From positions 1 to 55,368 of IMG/VR virus record IMGVR_UViG_3300026478_000297: a stretch of DNA of 55,368 bases. One strand, given 5' to 3'. Below the pieces are notes generated by a model that was not told the DNA's origin, did no database searches, and saw only the letters and a list, made by a program, of their open reading frames with translations. Made by a program: the position numbers and the translations under genes. This document shows positions 34,942 to 43,832 of the stretch, one piece after another (within the stretch, counting starts at the first letter, position 1; each line of letters starts with the position of its first letter). The DNA comes from a virus.

Positions 34942-35178
34942 CTATTTAGCCCATCGCAAATAATAGTCTGTAAGGGCATCATCACGATAAAACTCAGCTA
35001 CTAGCGTGAGTCTTTCGTTGAGTTTATCTACTACTAGCTGGCAGCGTTCTGGGGGCTGTTTTAGAAGCCAGTTTACCTGATCAGTGCCTATTTCTGCGTG
35101 TACTTTAGGCCAGGGTATGTCTATTAGATCTGTTACCCTGTTTTCCCAGTTATAAAGATTGATTCTCTTATTCTTCAT
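34942..35178 (-). CDS. Small unknown protein
   Basis: 78 residues: MKNKRINLYNWENRVTDLID, WPKVHAEIGTDQVNWLLKQP and a helical end. It overlaps the helicase gene by 11 bases at its start. The last bases overlap the TAAATA box of the next gene. Function unknown. Confidence 0.65.
   Translation of the reverse strand: MKNKRINLYNWENRVTDLIDIPWPKVHAEIGTDQVNWLLKQPPERCQLVVDKLNERLTLVAEFYRDDALTDYYLRWAK
34943..34948 (-). promoter_or_regulatory. TAAATA late box, five bases before ATG 34937
   Basis: GCTAAATA-GTAAT-ATG on the minus strand; leaderless geometry. Confidence 0.6.
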
Positions 35179-36583
35179 CTGAGTTCATGCTACTTAGAAT
35201 CTCACGCAGCTTCGTGGATTCTACATTGGCACGAACTTTGCCTAGACTAGAACCCTGATCGGGTTCTTCTCTAGGTTGTACTTCCGTCTTACGTTTAATG
35301 GAATCAATGATGCTGCTTGCGCCTCTGCTTGTGGCGCCTGAGTGTTCTTGTTCTTCTTCTGGCAGATCTGAAATCTTCAAGCTCTCTAGATTAAACTCTA
35401 GATCTACTTTCATACCTACACCACTACTGCTACGTGTTTTCATCAACTGTATCTGATAGCGTCCACGCTCACGCATAGCACGACTTGTAAAGATACCAAA
35501 CACATTATCTGCTGTCTGGATCTTTGACAGACCGCCCGAAATATGACTATGATCAAACTCTACTTCTTCTACAGCACCACGATTTAACTGTGCGGCAGTT
35601 ACTAGTATGCAGTTCTTTTCTACAGCCAAATTTCTAAGTTCTTCTGAAACGTACTTGTCTTTGATAAACAGGTCTGCTGGGCTAATCTTCTTGCTAACAG
35701 GCATCAATAAGTCTAGATAGTCTACTAGCAGTACATCTACTTTACGTCCTGTTTTGATTTCAAACTCTTTGAGATATGCTCTTAGATCATTAGCAGTCTT
35801 TCCACTGGGCATATACTTGATCTGCATAGCGCCAGACTTCTTGCCGATGATCTTGACTTTCATTTCTACGTCATCTAGATCACGGAAAATCTCTTTAGTT
35901 GGTATGCCTGTGAGCATGGCATCGATACGCATACTAACAAGTTCTTCTGAAAGTTCTAGTGTCAGGTACACTACATTTAAACCCTGTAGTGCCCAGTTCA
36001 CACCTAGGTTCGCTAAGAATAAGCTCTTACCTGCACCAGATCCACCCGCAAAGATATTCAACTCTCCACGGTTCATACCACCAAACAATCTCTTATCTAA
36101 CGTCGGCCAACCTGTAGATATCTGACCATTCTTATCCTTGATACGCATGAGTCGACTTCTAGGATCAGCAAAATAGTCTGTGCCCATGTCCTTGGCTAGA
36201 CCTATCTGTACTGCCTCTTTGATCATGACTTCTACCTGACCATAGTCATGTTTTTCTAATAGGTCTGCAGAGTTAATGATCGCACGTTCAAGTGCCTTGT
36301 GCCTAGTGAACTGCTCGAACTCATCCATGAGCCAATCCATGTGGCCATCTTTGACGTCTTCGGGTTTTTCTAATGAAACATTGCAGGTAGCATTGACCAT
36401 TGCATAGTCTGGCAACACACTATATTGCTTGGCATATTCGTTGACAAACTCTGCGGCATCTTGTAGTTTCCGATCAAACAATGTGTGGTCAAAGATGCCT
36501 TGGCATCTGACGAAAACCTCTGCATCTGCTAGCATCAGTTCTAGGTATAGTTTTTGTACTTCGTATCCGTAATCTTTAATCAT
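35168..36583 (-). CDS. gp41: Replicative DNA helicase (DnaB/gp41 type)
   Basis: 471 residues. The N-terminal helical domain (1-130) is followed by the RecA-like core: Walker A GGSGAGKS (180-187), VVYLTLELSEELVSMRID (about 203-220, the E of the DnaB family), Walker B VDVLLVDYLDLL (about 283-294) and a QLNRGAVEE sensor stretch (about 338-346). It unwinds the fork 5' to 3' and works with primase gp61, encoded just upstream of the carbamoyltransferase. Confidence 0.93.
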   Translation of the reverse strand: MIKDYGYEVQKLYLELMLADAEVFVRCQGIFDHTLFDRKLQDAAEFVNEYAKQYSVLPDYAMVNATCNVSLEKPEDVKDGHMDWLMDEFEQFTRHKALERAIINSADLLEKHDYGQVEVMIKEAVQIGLAKDMGTDYFADPRSRLMRIKDKNGQISTGWPTLDKRLFGGMNRGELNIFAGGSGAGKSLFLANLGVNWALQGLNVVYLTLELSEELVSMRIDAMLTGIPTKEIFRDLDDVEMKVKIIGKKSGAMQIKYMPSGKTANDLRAYLKEFEIKTGRKVDVLLVDYLDLLMPVSKKISPADLFIKDKYVSEELRNLAVEKNCILVTAAQLNRGAVEEVEFDHSHISGGLSKIQTADNVFGIFTSRAMRERGRYQIQLMKTRSSSGVGMKVDLEFNLESLKISDLPEEEQEHSGATSRGASSIIDSIKRKTEVQPREEPDQGSSLGKVRANVESTKLREILSSMNSDEE

Positions 36584-36600
36584 AGTTATTATTATATACT

Positions 36601-38064
36601 CTAGTTAAACACAGGTAAACCATATTTTTGACTCCAACGCTCAGAATCTTCTATGTCGTTTACCATAGGCTCTCCCTTGATATTAAGACTGGTGTTTAAC
36701 AGCATTGGACAGCCTGTACGTGCATACCATATCTCTAAGAGTCGTCTAAATGGAGATCCGTCTTTTTCAACTGTCTGTACACGAGAAGTCCCGTCAACGT
36801 GAACGATAGCAGGATAAAGCTCAGGATTCCTGCACTTAGCGACCATTTGCATATAAGGACTGCGGCCACCAGGGATATCAAAATAATCATTAGATAACTC
36901 AGCCAAAACTGCAGGGGCAAAGGGTCTAAATTTTTGTCTTCGTTTAATATCATTTACTCTTTCCTTTATATCATTACCTCTGGGATCTGCAATAAGACTT
37001 CTATTGCCTAGTGCTCTAGGTCCAAACTCTGCACGACCCCTAGCTAGTCCACAAATCTTATGTTCTATAAGATAATCGACGATATGTTCTTCAGTAGTGT
37101 GATATCCCATATCGTAGCCCAAGAATGGTTCATCCCAATAGGTACCAAACCGCCAAACAGGATGATGTGCCAATACTGCGCCGATAGCTGATCCACTGTC
37201 GCCAGGACTAGGATAGATCCATAGTTTATCAAAATATCGATATACTAATCTATTGGCCACACAGTTTAAGGCACAGCCGCCCATGAGAACGAGATTTTCA
37301 CAATCTACTAACTCTCTTGCTTTCTTTAGCGCAGTCATGAATAATGTTTCATATACTTTCTGCGTGGCAGAAGCTATATCAAAGTTAGCGTCTTCTAAGA
37401 GTTCAGGAGCCCAAGTCTTACAGCCTCTATGCAGATTATCTTTAAACTCAAAACGATCAGCATTCCTAATAAAGTCATCGTATACTTTGTTAGTCAGGCT
37501 ATCATCGCCATACGCTGACATGCCCATTAGGATATATTCTTCTTCATTGGGCTTTAGTCCCACACGTTGCGTCATAGCACTGTACCATAGGCCTATAGAG
37601 TTAGGATATCTTTGGCTGTATACCTTCTTAAGTTCTAATCCGTCAGCTTTCCATATCGTTAGTGTTTCAAACTCACCGATAGCATCAATCACGAGAACAC
37701 AAGCGCGATCAAATGGACTAGTAAAATAACCAGCAGCGGCGTGACTACGATGATGATCAGTGTAACGAATAGGTGCATTGATATTATATGTACTAAGGTA
37801 CCTCTTGATATTATTTTCTTTTATATTTTCAATCTGTCCTGCAAATAGCTGTCGTATACTTTTCTTTAGCGGGTTCTCATACCAATAGATGCGTCCTGGT
37901 TTACCCCATCGTTGTTCTGCGTATGCGATCATAGAATAATCCAGATGCGGATCATTCTTGACACCACTAAATCTTTCGCTTTGGCTAGCGAATGCTAGTT
38001 TCTCGTCACAGAATACTGCTAGAGCAGCATCATGACTGTTTGCTGAAATACCCCAAGTAATCAT
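36601..38064 (-). CDS. Carbamoyltransferase (NodU/CmcH type)
   Basis: 487 residues. ISANSHDAALAVF (6-18), YTDHHRSHAAAGYF (about 100-113), LMGGCALNCVAN (about 258-269) and GRAEFGPRALGNRSLIADPR (about 342-361) are the conserved blocks. These enzymes transfer carbamoyl from carbamoyl phosphate via carbamoyl-adenylate to a sugar or similar hydroxyl. Here it sits between primase and helicase genes, so its target could be a modified nucleotide or a surface glycan; not resolved. Confidence 0.93.
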   Translation of the reverse strand: MITWGISANSHDAALAVFCDEKLAFASQSERFSGVKNDPHLDYSMIAYAEQRWGKPGRIYWYENPLKKSIRQLFAGQIENIKENNIKRYLSTYNINAPIRYTDHHRSHAAAGYFTSPFDRACVLVIDAIGEFETLTIWKADGLELKKVYSQRYPNSIGLWYSAMTQRVGLKPNEEEYILMGMSAYGDDSLTNKVYDDFIRNADRFEFKDNLHRGCKTWAPELLEDANFDIASATQKVYETLFMTALKKARELVDCENLVLMGGCALNCVANRLVYRYFDKLWIYPSPGDSGSAIGAVLAHHPVWRFGTYWDEPFLGYDMGYHTTEEHIVDYLIEHKICGLARGRAEFGPRALGNRSLIADPRGNDIKERVNDIKRRQKFRPFAPAVLAELSNDYFDIPGGRSPYMQMVAKCRNPELYPAIVHVDGTSRVQTVEKDGSPFRRLLEIWYARTGCPMLLNTSLNIKGEPMVNDIEDSERWSQKYGLPVFN

Positions 38065-38165
38065 TTGTAAATGAACGGATCCTTATCTTTTAGTCTGGCT
38101 ACTTTCTTTCTAAAAGCTCTCAGTTCTCTCCATTCACGAAACCACTTTAACCATTTTTTAATCAT
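38061..38165 (-). CDS. 34-residue basic peptide
   Basis: MIKKWLKWFREWRELRAFRK then KVARLKDKDPFIYK: an amphipathic, strongly basic helix. The stop overlaps the carbamoyltransferase ATG (ATGA), and the start directly follows the primase stop. I recall similar peptides in T4-like marine phages. Could bind nucleic acid or membrane. Confidence 0.72.
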   Translation of the reverse strand: MIKKWLKWFREWRELRAFRKKVARLKDKDPFIYK

Positions 38166-39170
38166 TTATTTCTCTAGATTGTTTTTAAATTTATTCATAG
38201 CCATCGTTATTTTTATCTTGCCTTTTTGAGCTGTTTTGATAGCGTCAACTATGACAAATAGTTTTCCATATTTAAGCACAGCATCTGCAGGATCTTTGAC
38301 ATCAATATCCCAGTTAGGAAACGCCACAGACCAATCATAATCTATGGCTTTCTTTATTAGATTTAGCCCTGCTTCATCTTGATCCGGAATAACGATAACT
38401 TCTGCACCCAGGCTGTTTATGATACGTGCCTGCTGATCTGCTATATCATTGGTTAGCAAAGCTACACCTCCTACTGATATAGCATCAAACGGGCCTTCAC
38501 ATACAAAGAGATATTTTTGATCCTCTTCTTGAGAATCGATATTAAAGACAAAATGTGGATGTTGATCAGAAAGATACTTTGGTTTTCCTTCAGTGACCTT
38601 ACGTGCTGTGTTACCAACAACGACACCATTATAAAAGAATGGAATGATCACACGATTCTCATACCCTGCTTCAGGACTCCAATGATACAAAGGATCAGTT
38701 GGATCTAGTCCTCTATTAGTTAGATATTCTACAACTTCTGCTATCTTAATGCCGTACTCTTCAGGCAAACAAGGATGTTCAGCCCACTCTGTTAGTGGAG
38801 CACTTCCTTCGGGTAGTTTTTTAGGAGTGAAGCTAACTGCTTCTTTGACTTCGTGTACATAGTCTGGCGCTTCTGTTTTTAATGCTTCAAAGACTAACGT
38901 CTTGATATCATCTTCAGTGGCACCGAGCCAACGACATAGAGCTTTTAGTTTTTCTGATATTGGGCGACCCGGTTGCCAACTTGCACTAAACTTGCAGTTG
39001 AAACAGTTGAATACTATTCCTTGGTCAAACCTTACTCCACCACGTTTTCGAGTATCTGGACTATGGCCACGATGACCGCAACATGGGGCATTGAAACTAG
39101 TCCACCCAGAGGGAGTTGCCTTAGCACGGGGTGGGAGTAGTTTACGGAATGTATCTATTACCAGAGTCAT
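38166..39170 (-). CDS. gp61: DNA primase (gp61 type)
   Basis: 334 residues. Zinc-binding N-terminus: APCCGHRGHSPDTRKRGG (about 28-45) and NCFNCKF (about 54-60). TOPRIM part: LFVCEGPFDAISVGGVAL (about 216-233, catalytic Glu in EGPFDA) and VIVIPDQDEAGL (about 251-262, D-x-D). Makes RNA primers for lagging-strand synthesis with gp41. Confidence 0.92.
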   Translation of the reverse strand: MTLVIDTFRKLLPPRAKATPSGWTSFNAPCCGHRGHSPDTRKRGGVRFDQGIVFNCFNCKFSASWQPGRPISEKLKALCRWLGATEDDIKTLVFEALKTEAPDYVHEVKEAVSFTPKKLPEGSAPLTEWAEHPCLPEEYGIKIAEVVEYLTNRGLDPTDPLYHWSPEAGYENRVIIPFFYNGVVVGNTARKVTEGKPKYLSDQHPHFVFNIDSQEEDQKYLFVCEGPFDAISVGGVALLTNDIADQQARIINSLGAEVIVIPDQDEAGLNLIKKAIDYDWSVAFPNWDIDVKDPADAVLKYGKLFVIVDAIKTAQKGKIKITMAMNKFKNNLEK

Positions 39171-39181
39171 ACTTTATTGTA

Positions 39182-40291
39182 TTATCTGTATAATAGTTTG
39201 TCAATACGTCCGCCTGTAGTTGGTAACATTGCTGGTGTTACAAAGTAAGTTCGATATCCAATCGGAGAAACGCCAGTCCAATTTACTTGAGCGATTCCGC
39301 CAATACCGGTGGTCGATGTTACCGTTAAGAAAAGATCATTGGTAGGAGATGTGCCGCCTAAAGAACGACCGTTAATAACGATTTGATCTCCAGTAGAATA
39401 ACCTTGGCCTCCGTTATCGATGTCTACGATATAGTTTCCAAGAGTTGTTTGTTGCACGGTAAATGATGCATAGAAACCTTTGTTTGATCCAAAATATAAT
39501 CTTAACCAAACCCACTTTCCTGTAACATTTTTATAAACTAGTGGTGTGTTTAGTATTTCAAAGTTATTGCCGCCAGGGCTAATAGAACTATCTGGAATAT
39601 TAACCCATGATGATTCTCCCGGAACTGCACTCTCGTCTAGGCTTCCTTGTATCAATACTTTACCGCTGTAGTTTGTTGAGTAGATTGCTAGGGTATGTAG
39701 ACTCTGCGGAGTCTCTAGATAATGTCGTGTGTCGATTATACTGCTGACACTATATGCAGGATTATCATATCCAGTGACCCATGGATTGATATAGTTAAAC
39801 TTTGTTATCTCGAGACTGTCATGTATTTCACCAGCAACATCATTTGATATTTCTAAAGTTCCGCTGGCACCATACTGTGCATCAGTGTACAATGGTGTTC
39901 TACTGCTAACTCTGTAGCCGTCGCCTTCTACTTGTCTTATTTCTTGAATGACACTGTAGTTGTACATTCCTGGGTCTAGTGTGGCTAGATCGCTTTCACC
40001 TAAGGTGACATATACCTTGCCTGAACTGTTTGCTACAGTCATGCAGTCTTTCTGGACCACTAAATCTCTGGTCTCTCTTCCTACGATGTTAAATACCAAA
40101 ACAGATCCAGTAATATCGGCGGCTTTTTCGTCGCTGTTACGGACCTGCAGATCGATGCGATTGTCGACACCTCGATATACTTTTAGGTTGCGGTTGTACA
40201 CTCTACGATACCTCTCTGTTTTCCAGGAAGCTAACGCATTGGTAAAAACATCTATTTTATTTGGATATAAATAAACTGGGTTAAGTTGCAT
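39182..40291 (-). CDS. Virion structural protein (baseplate/fibre type)
   Basis: 369 residues, beta-rich with G, S, T, Y and V. Residues 30-120 (VYRGVDNRIDLQVRNSDEKA, VLVFNIVG..., LDPGMYNYSVIQEI) resemble the upper-baseplate N-terminal type of domain found on tail proteins. The C-terminal third contains GGQGYSTGDQIVINGRSLGG, a repeat-type seen in fibres. A late promoter precedes it. It stands amid replication genes rather than in the structural block. Confidence 0.72.
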   Translation of the reverse strand: MQLNPVYLYPNKIDVFTNALASWKTERYRRVYNRNLKVYRGVDNRIDLQVRNSDEKAADITGSVLVFNIVGRETRDLVVQKDCMTVANSSGKVYVTLGESDLATLDPGMYNYSVIQEIRQVEGDGYRVSSRTPLYTDAQYGASGTLEISNDVAGEIHDSLEITKFNYINPWVTGYDNPAYSVSSIIDTRHYLETPQSLHTLAIYSTNYSGKVLIQGSLDESAVPGESSWVNIPDSSISPGGNNFEILNTPLVYKNVTGKWVWLRLYFGSNKGFYASFTVQQTTLGNYIVDIDNGGQGYSTGDQIVINGRSLGGTSPTNDLFLTVTSTTGIGGIAQVNWTGVSPIGYRTYFVTPAMLPTTGGRIDKLLYR

Positions 40292-40311
40292 ACATTAGCG
40301 GACCTTTATAG

Positions 40312-40317
40312 TATTTA
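40312..40317 (-). promoter_or_regulatory. Late promoter for the 40291 structural gene
   Basis: CGATAAATACTATAAAGG on the minus strand: strong match to the T4 late promoter, with AAAGG as ribosome site and the ATG 20 bases beyond the box. Confidence 0.7.
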
Positions 40318-40320
40318 TCG

Positions 40321-40692
40321 ATGAGAATAACAGAAAACTTACAAGAAAACTTTCCATTCATAAGTATCCTAACCCACGTAAATCAGGAATACGTGGGGAT
40401 AATAATCAATCAGGATGCTCAAGTTACCAGCATCTACGATTATTCATCTATTCGCACAGAAGCTGAAAAAGCCAAGTTCTTAGAGCTAGGAGAAGCTTGG
40501 TGGTGGGAGTCTAATAGACAAATACCTATCAATATTTTCCTAAACAAAGAAATAATACAGTTTAGGTACGTTATTAGGAACTTTGCTACCAAAGATGTAA
40601 AGGTAGTACTAGGGCCATGTACTAGCCTTAATGATATAATCGTTAAACGTATTAAACGTAAATCGATTACTTTGGTGCGAAAAGCACCTTAA
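40321..40692 (+). CDS. Small unknown phage protein
   Basis: 123 residues: MRITENLQENFPFISILTHV, then strands (YVGIIINQDAQVTSIYDYSS) and a WWWES motif near 60. Basic C-terminus (VKRIKRKSITLVRKAP). The only rightward gene in this block, divergent from the structural gene. It ends on the DnaE-like gene with a four-base overlap. Function unknown. Confidence 0.7.
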   Translation: MRITENLQENFPFISILTHVNQEYVGIIINQDAQVTSIYDYSSIRTEAEKAKFLELGEAWWWESNRQIPINIFLNKEIIQFRYVIRNFATKDVKVVLGPCTSLNDIIVKRIKRKSITLVRKAP

Positions 40693-41267
40693 CTATATCC
40701 ATAACTGATCTGCTCGCAGATTAGATTCATCTGTACTGCTACAGCAGTGGCATACGCTACAGCGTGGCTCTTCTTGAAATAGTAGTCACCGTTCGTCGGC
40801 TTCTTCCATATCTCCGCACCAATCTCGCTCCAGGTCTTCCCTTGTAGGTGCCGTTTGCCCGGGCGTATCAAAGACAAGCACATTGCCAACTCTTCGATAC
40901 TTCGGGGTTTCATCTGTTTCATCAATGAACTGTGCCCATTTACGTGAAACAGTAAGTCCGTGAATTCTTCTTGTTCCAGTAGATCCCATAGTGGTTCAGT
41001 CTCCATCAGTTTCTTGAGATGCTCTTCATCTCGGATGCCTTTGTAGATACTTACATTTAAAAAATCTATTTTAAAATAACCACGTTCCTCTGCTTCTTCA
41101 TACGGTACTGCACACATACCGTTTTCTGCATTCATAGGTACTTCGTGAAAGTATACTCCTGTATTATGTTTTACAAGAGAACCATCTTCGATTCGACTAG
41201 CACGTATATGTTTGAACAACTTTAGTGCTTGGTCTCTATCAACGAAATCTATGTCAATGTCCGGCAT
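40689..41267 (-). CDS. DNA polymerase III alpha-like remnant protein
   Basis: 192 residues that look like joined pieces of a DnaE polymerase: MPDIDIDFVDRDQA at the start (PDIDIDF catalytic block), EERGYFKIDFLNVSIYKG (about 60-77), SIEELAMCLSLIRPGKRHL (about 123-141) and YYFKKSHAVAYATAVAVQMN near the end. It is far too short for a polymerase and lacks most of the palm. I recall a like protein in T4-like cyanophages. Overlaps the next gene by 19 bases. Confidence 0.8.
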   Translation of the reverse strand: MPDIDIDFVDRDQALKLFKHIRASRIEDGSLVKHNTGVYFHEVPMNAENGMCAVPYEEAEERGYFKIDFLNVSIYKGIRDEEHLKKLMETEPLWDLLEQEEFTDLLFHVNGHSSLMKQMKPRSIEELAMCLSLIRPGKRHLQGKTWSEIGAEIWKKPTNGDYYFKKSHAVAYATAVAVQMNLICEQISYGYS

Positions 41268-41440
41268 GTATTAACTTTTTTCCAACTTTGATTTCCATCA
41301 GTAATGTATCCAGTATAACGCTCTCCAGTCTCTAAGTCAACCAATAACCATTTTTCTGGACATTTCGTTTTAACGGTAAGGATTTTTGGTTCCTCAAGTT
41401 CTTGAACTTCAGAACCATCTTGTAACTTTCTGGTTTTCAT
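41249..41440 (-). CDS. Small phage protein
   Basis: 63 residues: MKTRKLQDGSEVQELEEPKI then CPEKWLLVDLETGERYTGYI and a short basic end. A block like PEKWLLVDLETGERY recurs in T4-like cyanophage proteins by my recollection. Coupled to neighbours on both sides by overlap. Function unknown. Confidence 0.75.
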   Translation of the reverse strand: MKTRKLQDGSEVQELEEPKILTVKTKCPEKWLLVDLETGERYTGYITDGNQSWKKVNTCRTLT

Positions 41441-41664
41441 TACTGCAATCTCGTCGTTTCGAATAATAGTAGAGGTAACGTGTCAGCTAAAAACTGTGCA
41501 TACTCTTCAGCATCTTCTTCGTCTTCGAAGCCACTAAACTTAACATATACATCAGGTGATTCATTGCCAACGACTACTTCGATGTCTAGATCGTCTCTGG
41601 AAATAAACTCTTCGTTATCAGCCAGTTCTTCTTCTACTACTTCTTCTTTAGGTCTTTTAGGCAT
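41440..41664 (-). CDS. Small acidic phage protein
   Basis: 74 residues, very acidic: KEEVVEEELADNEEFISRDD, then a strand DVYVKFSGF and a helix EDAEEYAQFLADTLPLLLFE. One-base overlaps with both neighbours. I recall similar proteins in cyanophages. Function unknown. Confidence 0.75.
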   Translation of the reverse strand: MPKRPKEEVVEEELADNEEFISRDDLDIEVVVGNESPDVYVKFSGFEDEEDAEEYAQFLADTLPLLLFETTRLQ

Positions 41665-42347
41665 TATAAAATTTTCGCTTCTTTAACAACGTCTTTGATG
41701 AGTTCGATATCAGCAGGCAGTGCTTTAAACCTTCGAATCCAGAACTGTGGATCTATAATCGGGCCTATTATTTCTAACTGCTCATCGTTCATCCTAGACA
41801 ACATCTCTTTCCCCGATTTGGTATTTAACACTAACCAAGGACTTACCAATCCTTCTCGGATATCGTGTGTGGCTCTGTTTAGATTGACGTATTGAAAATA
41901 ATGCTCCCACGGTGCATTGTTAGCATCACCCCAATCCATCATAGTTTTAATAGATCGCTGTATAGCACCGTCTGCAGGCTCTTTTTTTACTAGTTCGCTA
42001 AGGTATTGTTCATAGAGTTCGTCTCGACACCAGTGATCTAGTTTCACTCCACTCTTTACAACAAAATCAATAAACTGTTCAGGATATATAGGCGAGGTAT
42101 TGATCAGAAAGCTGCCAAACTTAACGAATGCCGTGTAATAAGGACTGGCTTCAAACTCATCAAATGTCTTAGGAGTTTTATTCTTTTGTGCGACTTCATA
42201 GAACTTTTGAAACGTGAGAAGACCTGCTTGTACATGCCGTTCATTACGGCTGATGTATCTACGCTTCTGCTCACAAAGGTGAACTACTAAAGTTTTTTCT
42301 TTAGCGAATAACTTACCGCAGTGTTCACACTTATAGTTTAAGTCCAT
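41664..42347 (-). CDS. Phage protein with N-terminal C2H2-like zinc finger
   Basis: 227 residues from ATG 42347: MDLNYKCEHCGKLFAKEKTL then VVHLCEQKRR, a Cys2/His-Cys finger in the first 27 residues. The rest is helical with aromatic residues (TFQKFYEVAQ, HYFQYVNLNRATHDIREG). It starts inside the end of the gp62-like gene. Could bind DNA or a replication protein. Confidence 0.75.
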   Translation of the reverse strand: MDLNYKCEHCGKLFAKEKTLVVHLCEQKRRYISRNERHVQAGLLTFQKFYEVAQKNKTPKTFDEFEASPYYTAFVKFGSFLINTSPIYPEQFIDFVVKSGVKLDHWCRDELYEQYLSELVKKEPADGAIQRSIKTMMDWGDANNAPWEHYFQYVNLNRATHDIREGLVSPWLVLNTKSGKEMLSRMNDEQLEIIGPIIDPQFWIRRFKALPADIELIKDVVKEAKIL

Positions 42348-42810
42348 TGATTTCTTTTTTATCCCAACCAAGTGTCTCACAGTATTCCTTTATCTCTTTA
42401 TCTGTAGTGATAGCGGCCAATGCAGAAATATCATCAAGTTTCATATTGGGAAACAGTTCCGATAAAACTTCTTCTTTGCGATTCTTAACTTTCTTTAAAG
42501 GAATCCATTCGTGAAAATGTGCTTTCTTAGATTCATGACTACATGCCACTAGAGTAAGCCATTGTAGCTTTGGGTGTGCGCTGATCTCATTCCAGTTCTT
42601 GTTGTAGTATTCATTAACTGTTAGGAGATAATGCTCTTGTAGTTCAGAGTTGCTGGTTTTAACACTGCTGATATATCTATTAAGATTGAAGAGGTCGCCT
42701 TTGATTTCTTTGCGACCTTCATCAGTGGCGGCATCCCAAAGCTCTTTGATACCCATATCAACAGCAGGTATCATATCTTTGAATAGGTCTACGTGTTTAT
42801 TCTTGCCCAT
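42331..42810 (-). CDS. gp62: Clamp-loader small subunit (gp62-like)
   Basis: 159 residues. DLFKDMIPAVDMGIKELWDA, KEIKGDLFNLNRYISSVKTS (about 34-53), EHYLLTVNEYYNKNW and HPKLQWLTLVACSHE (about 78-92), plus FPNMKLDDISALAA late on, match my memory of gp62 in T4-like marine phages. gp62 forms the clamp loader with gp44, not seen in this window. T4 gp62 is slightly longer (187). Confidence 0.72.
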   Translation of the reverse strand: MGKNKHVDLFKDMIPAVDMGIKELWDAATDEGRKEIKGDLFNLNRYISSVKTSNSELQEHYLLTVNEYYNKNWNEISAHPKLQWLTLVACSHESKKAHFHEWIPLKKVKNRKEEVLSELFPNMKLDDISALAAITTDKEIKEYCETLGWDKKEINGLKL

Positions 42811-43081
42811 CTTTCTTACTCAGCTCATATATTATTTTAGCACGATCTAATGCGTCTTGCAAGTTTTTGTTGGTTTTTGCCGCCAATCGTATCTCGTGCC
42901 ACAGTTGATTTTCTAATACAGTTTCTCTCGCGGTACCTCGAACTCTTGCAGGATTATCTTCAAGTTGCCAGTCATAACCTATCACGATGCGACTGCTAGG
43001 ATCAGACCCCATCTCTCTGGCATAGACCGTACCACCTTGTCTTTCGTAGATATAAGTTGCGCCCGGTTTTAACGATCCCAT
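42797..43081 (-). CDS. Small phage protein
   Basis: 94 residues: MGSLKPGATYIYERQGGTVY, then REMGSDPSSRIVIGYDWQLE and a helical C-terminal half. I recall GATYIYER-type proteins in T4-like marine phages. Overlaps both neighbours. Function unknown. Confidence 0.75.
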   Translation of the reverse strand: MGSLKPGATYIYERQGGTVYAREMGSDPSSRIVIGYDWQLEDNPARVRGTARETVLENQLWHEIRLAAKTNKNLQDALDRAKIIYELSKKDGQE

Positions 43082-43329
43082 CTCAGTTCTCCTTTAAGAG
43101 CTTTGGTCATAAAAGTTTCCTTGGAATAGCAACGAAACTCTACTACCGCTTCAGTCGGTCCTGGGTATAGGGCCACGCCATGGTATGCAGGCACGAACCA
43201 TAGAATTTTTTTCGTGATATGACATTTCTTTGGAAGCCAACAAAACTCTTTTTTCCATGCAGCAGTACGTTCGAACCCATCGTAGTTTTCACCCCAATAT
43301 CTCCTACTTGTATCTGTGCCTGGTATCAT
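43069..43329 (-). CDS. Small aromatic unknown protein
   Basis: 86 residues: RRYWGENYDGFERTAAWKKE, CWLPKKCHITKKILWFVPAY (a strand with two Cys) and VVEFRCYSKETF. Compact beta-rich look. Overlaps its neighbours by 13 and four bases. Function unknown. Confidence 0.7.
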   Translation of the reverse strand: MIPGTDTSRRYWGENYDGFERTAAWKKEFCWLPKKCHITKKILWFVPAYHGVALYPGPTEAVVEFRCYSKETFMTKALKGELRWDR

Positions 43330-43832
43330 AGTATTTTTTCCAACTGCAATACTTCACTCTGTCTGCTAACTTCTTTGACAAAATATGCACATGGAGGATT
43401 TTCTCCATCATGCAATGGTACTGTTAGCAGTTGTCCGTTTTTCATCTTTGGAAAATACCATTTAACATCTTGAAAAATATTTACTATCTCAATCGGATAA
43501 AACTCTGCCTTAAAACCTTTTATAGGATTGAAGATCAATGCATCAAACCCTCTTTCGTTGATGCTAGTTAGTGGAAGGACTTCTGGATCTAAGCCGCATT
43601 CCTTGTCACCAACTACCATGCACCAATCTAAAGGCATCTGTACTTCATATCCGCCTATGTTTAGTAATATAGCAGGACTATTAAAAGATTCAAGAAAAAT
43701 CAGCGGCATAAAAAAGAAATCCGGTTCGTTGGGATTACTGTTATCTAGCACACTGAATCTAGTATCTTCATCTACTTCGTCTGGTAGTTCATTCAAATCG
43801 AATGATGTGTTGTTTAATGTTAATATTCTCAT
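43326..43832 (-). CDS. Unknown phage protein
   Basis: 168 residues, beta-rich and acidic: MRILTLNNTSFDLNELPDEV, PAILLNIGGYEVQMPLDWCM (about 53-72), VKWYFPKMKNGQLLTVPLHD. No catalytic motif seen. ATGA overlap with uvsW, so translated with it. I recall similar unannotated genes beside UvsW in marine phages. Confidence 0.72.
   Translation of the reverse strand: MRILTLNNTSFDLNELPDEVDEDTRFSVLDNSNPNEPDFFFMPLIFLESFNSPAILLNIGGYEVQMPLDWCMVVGDKECGLDPEVLPLTSINERGFDALIFNPIKGFKAEFYPIEIVNIFQDVKWYFPKMKNGQLLTVPLHDGENPPCAYFVKEVSRQSEVLQLEKIL

Noticed and set aside
36735-36953. 72-residue hydrophobic minus-strand frame
   Set aside because: Out-of-frame shadow of the carbamoyltransferase gene.
40786-40989. 67-residue minus-strand frame within the DnaE-like gene
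   Set aside because: Lies in another frame of 40689-41267, whose protein has recognisable family motifs.
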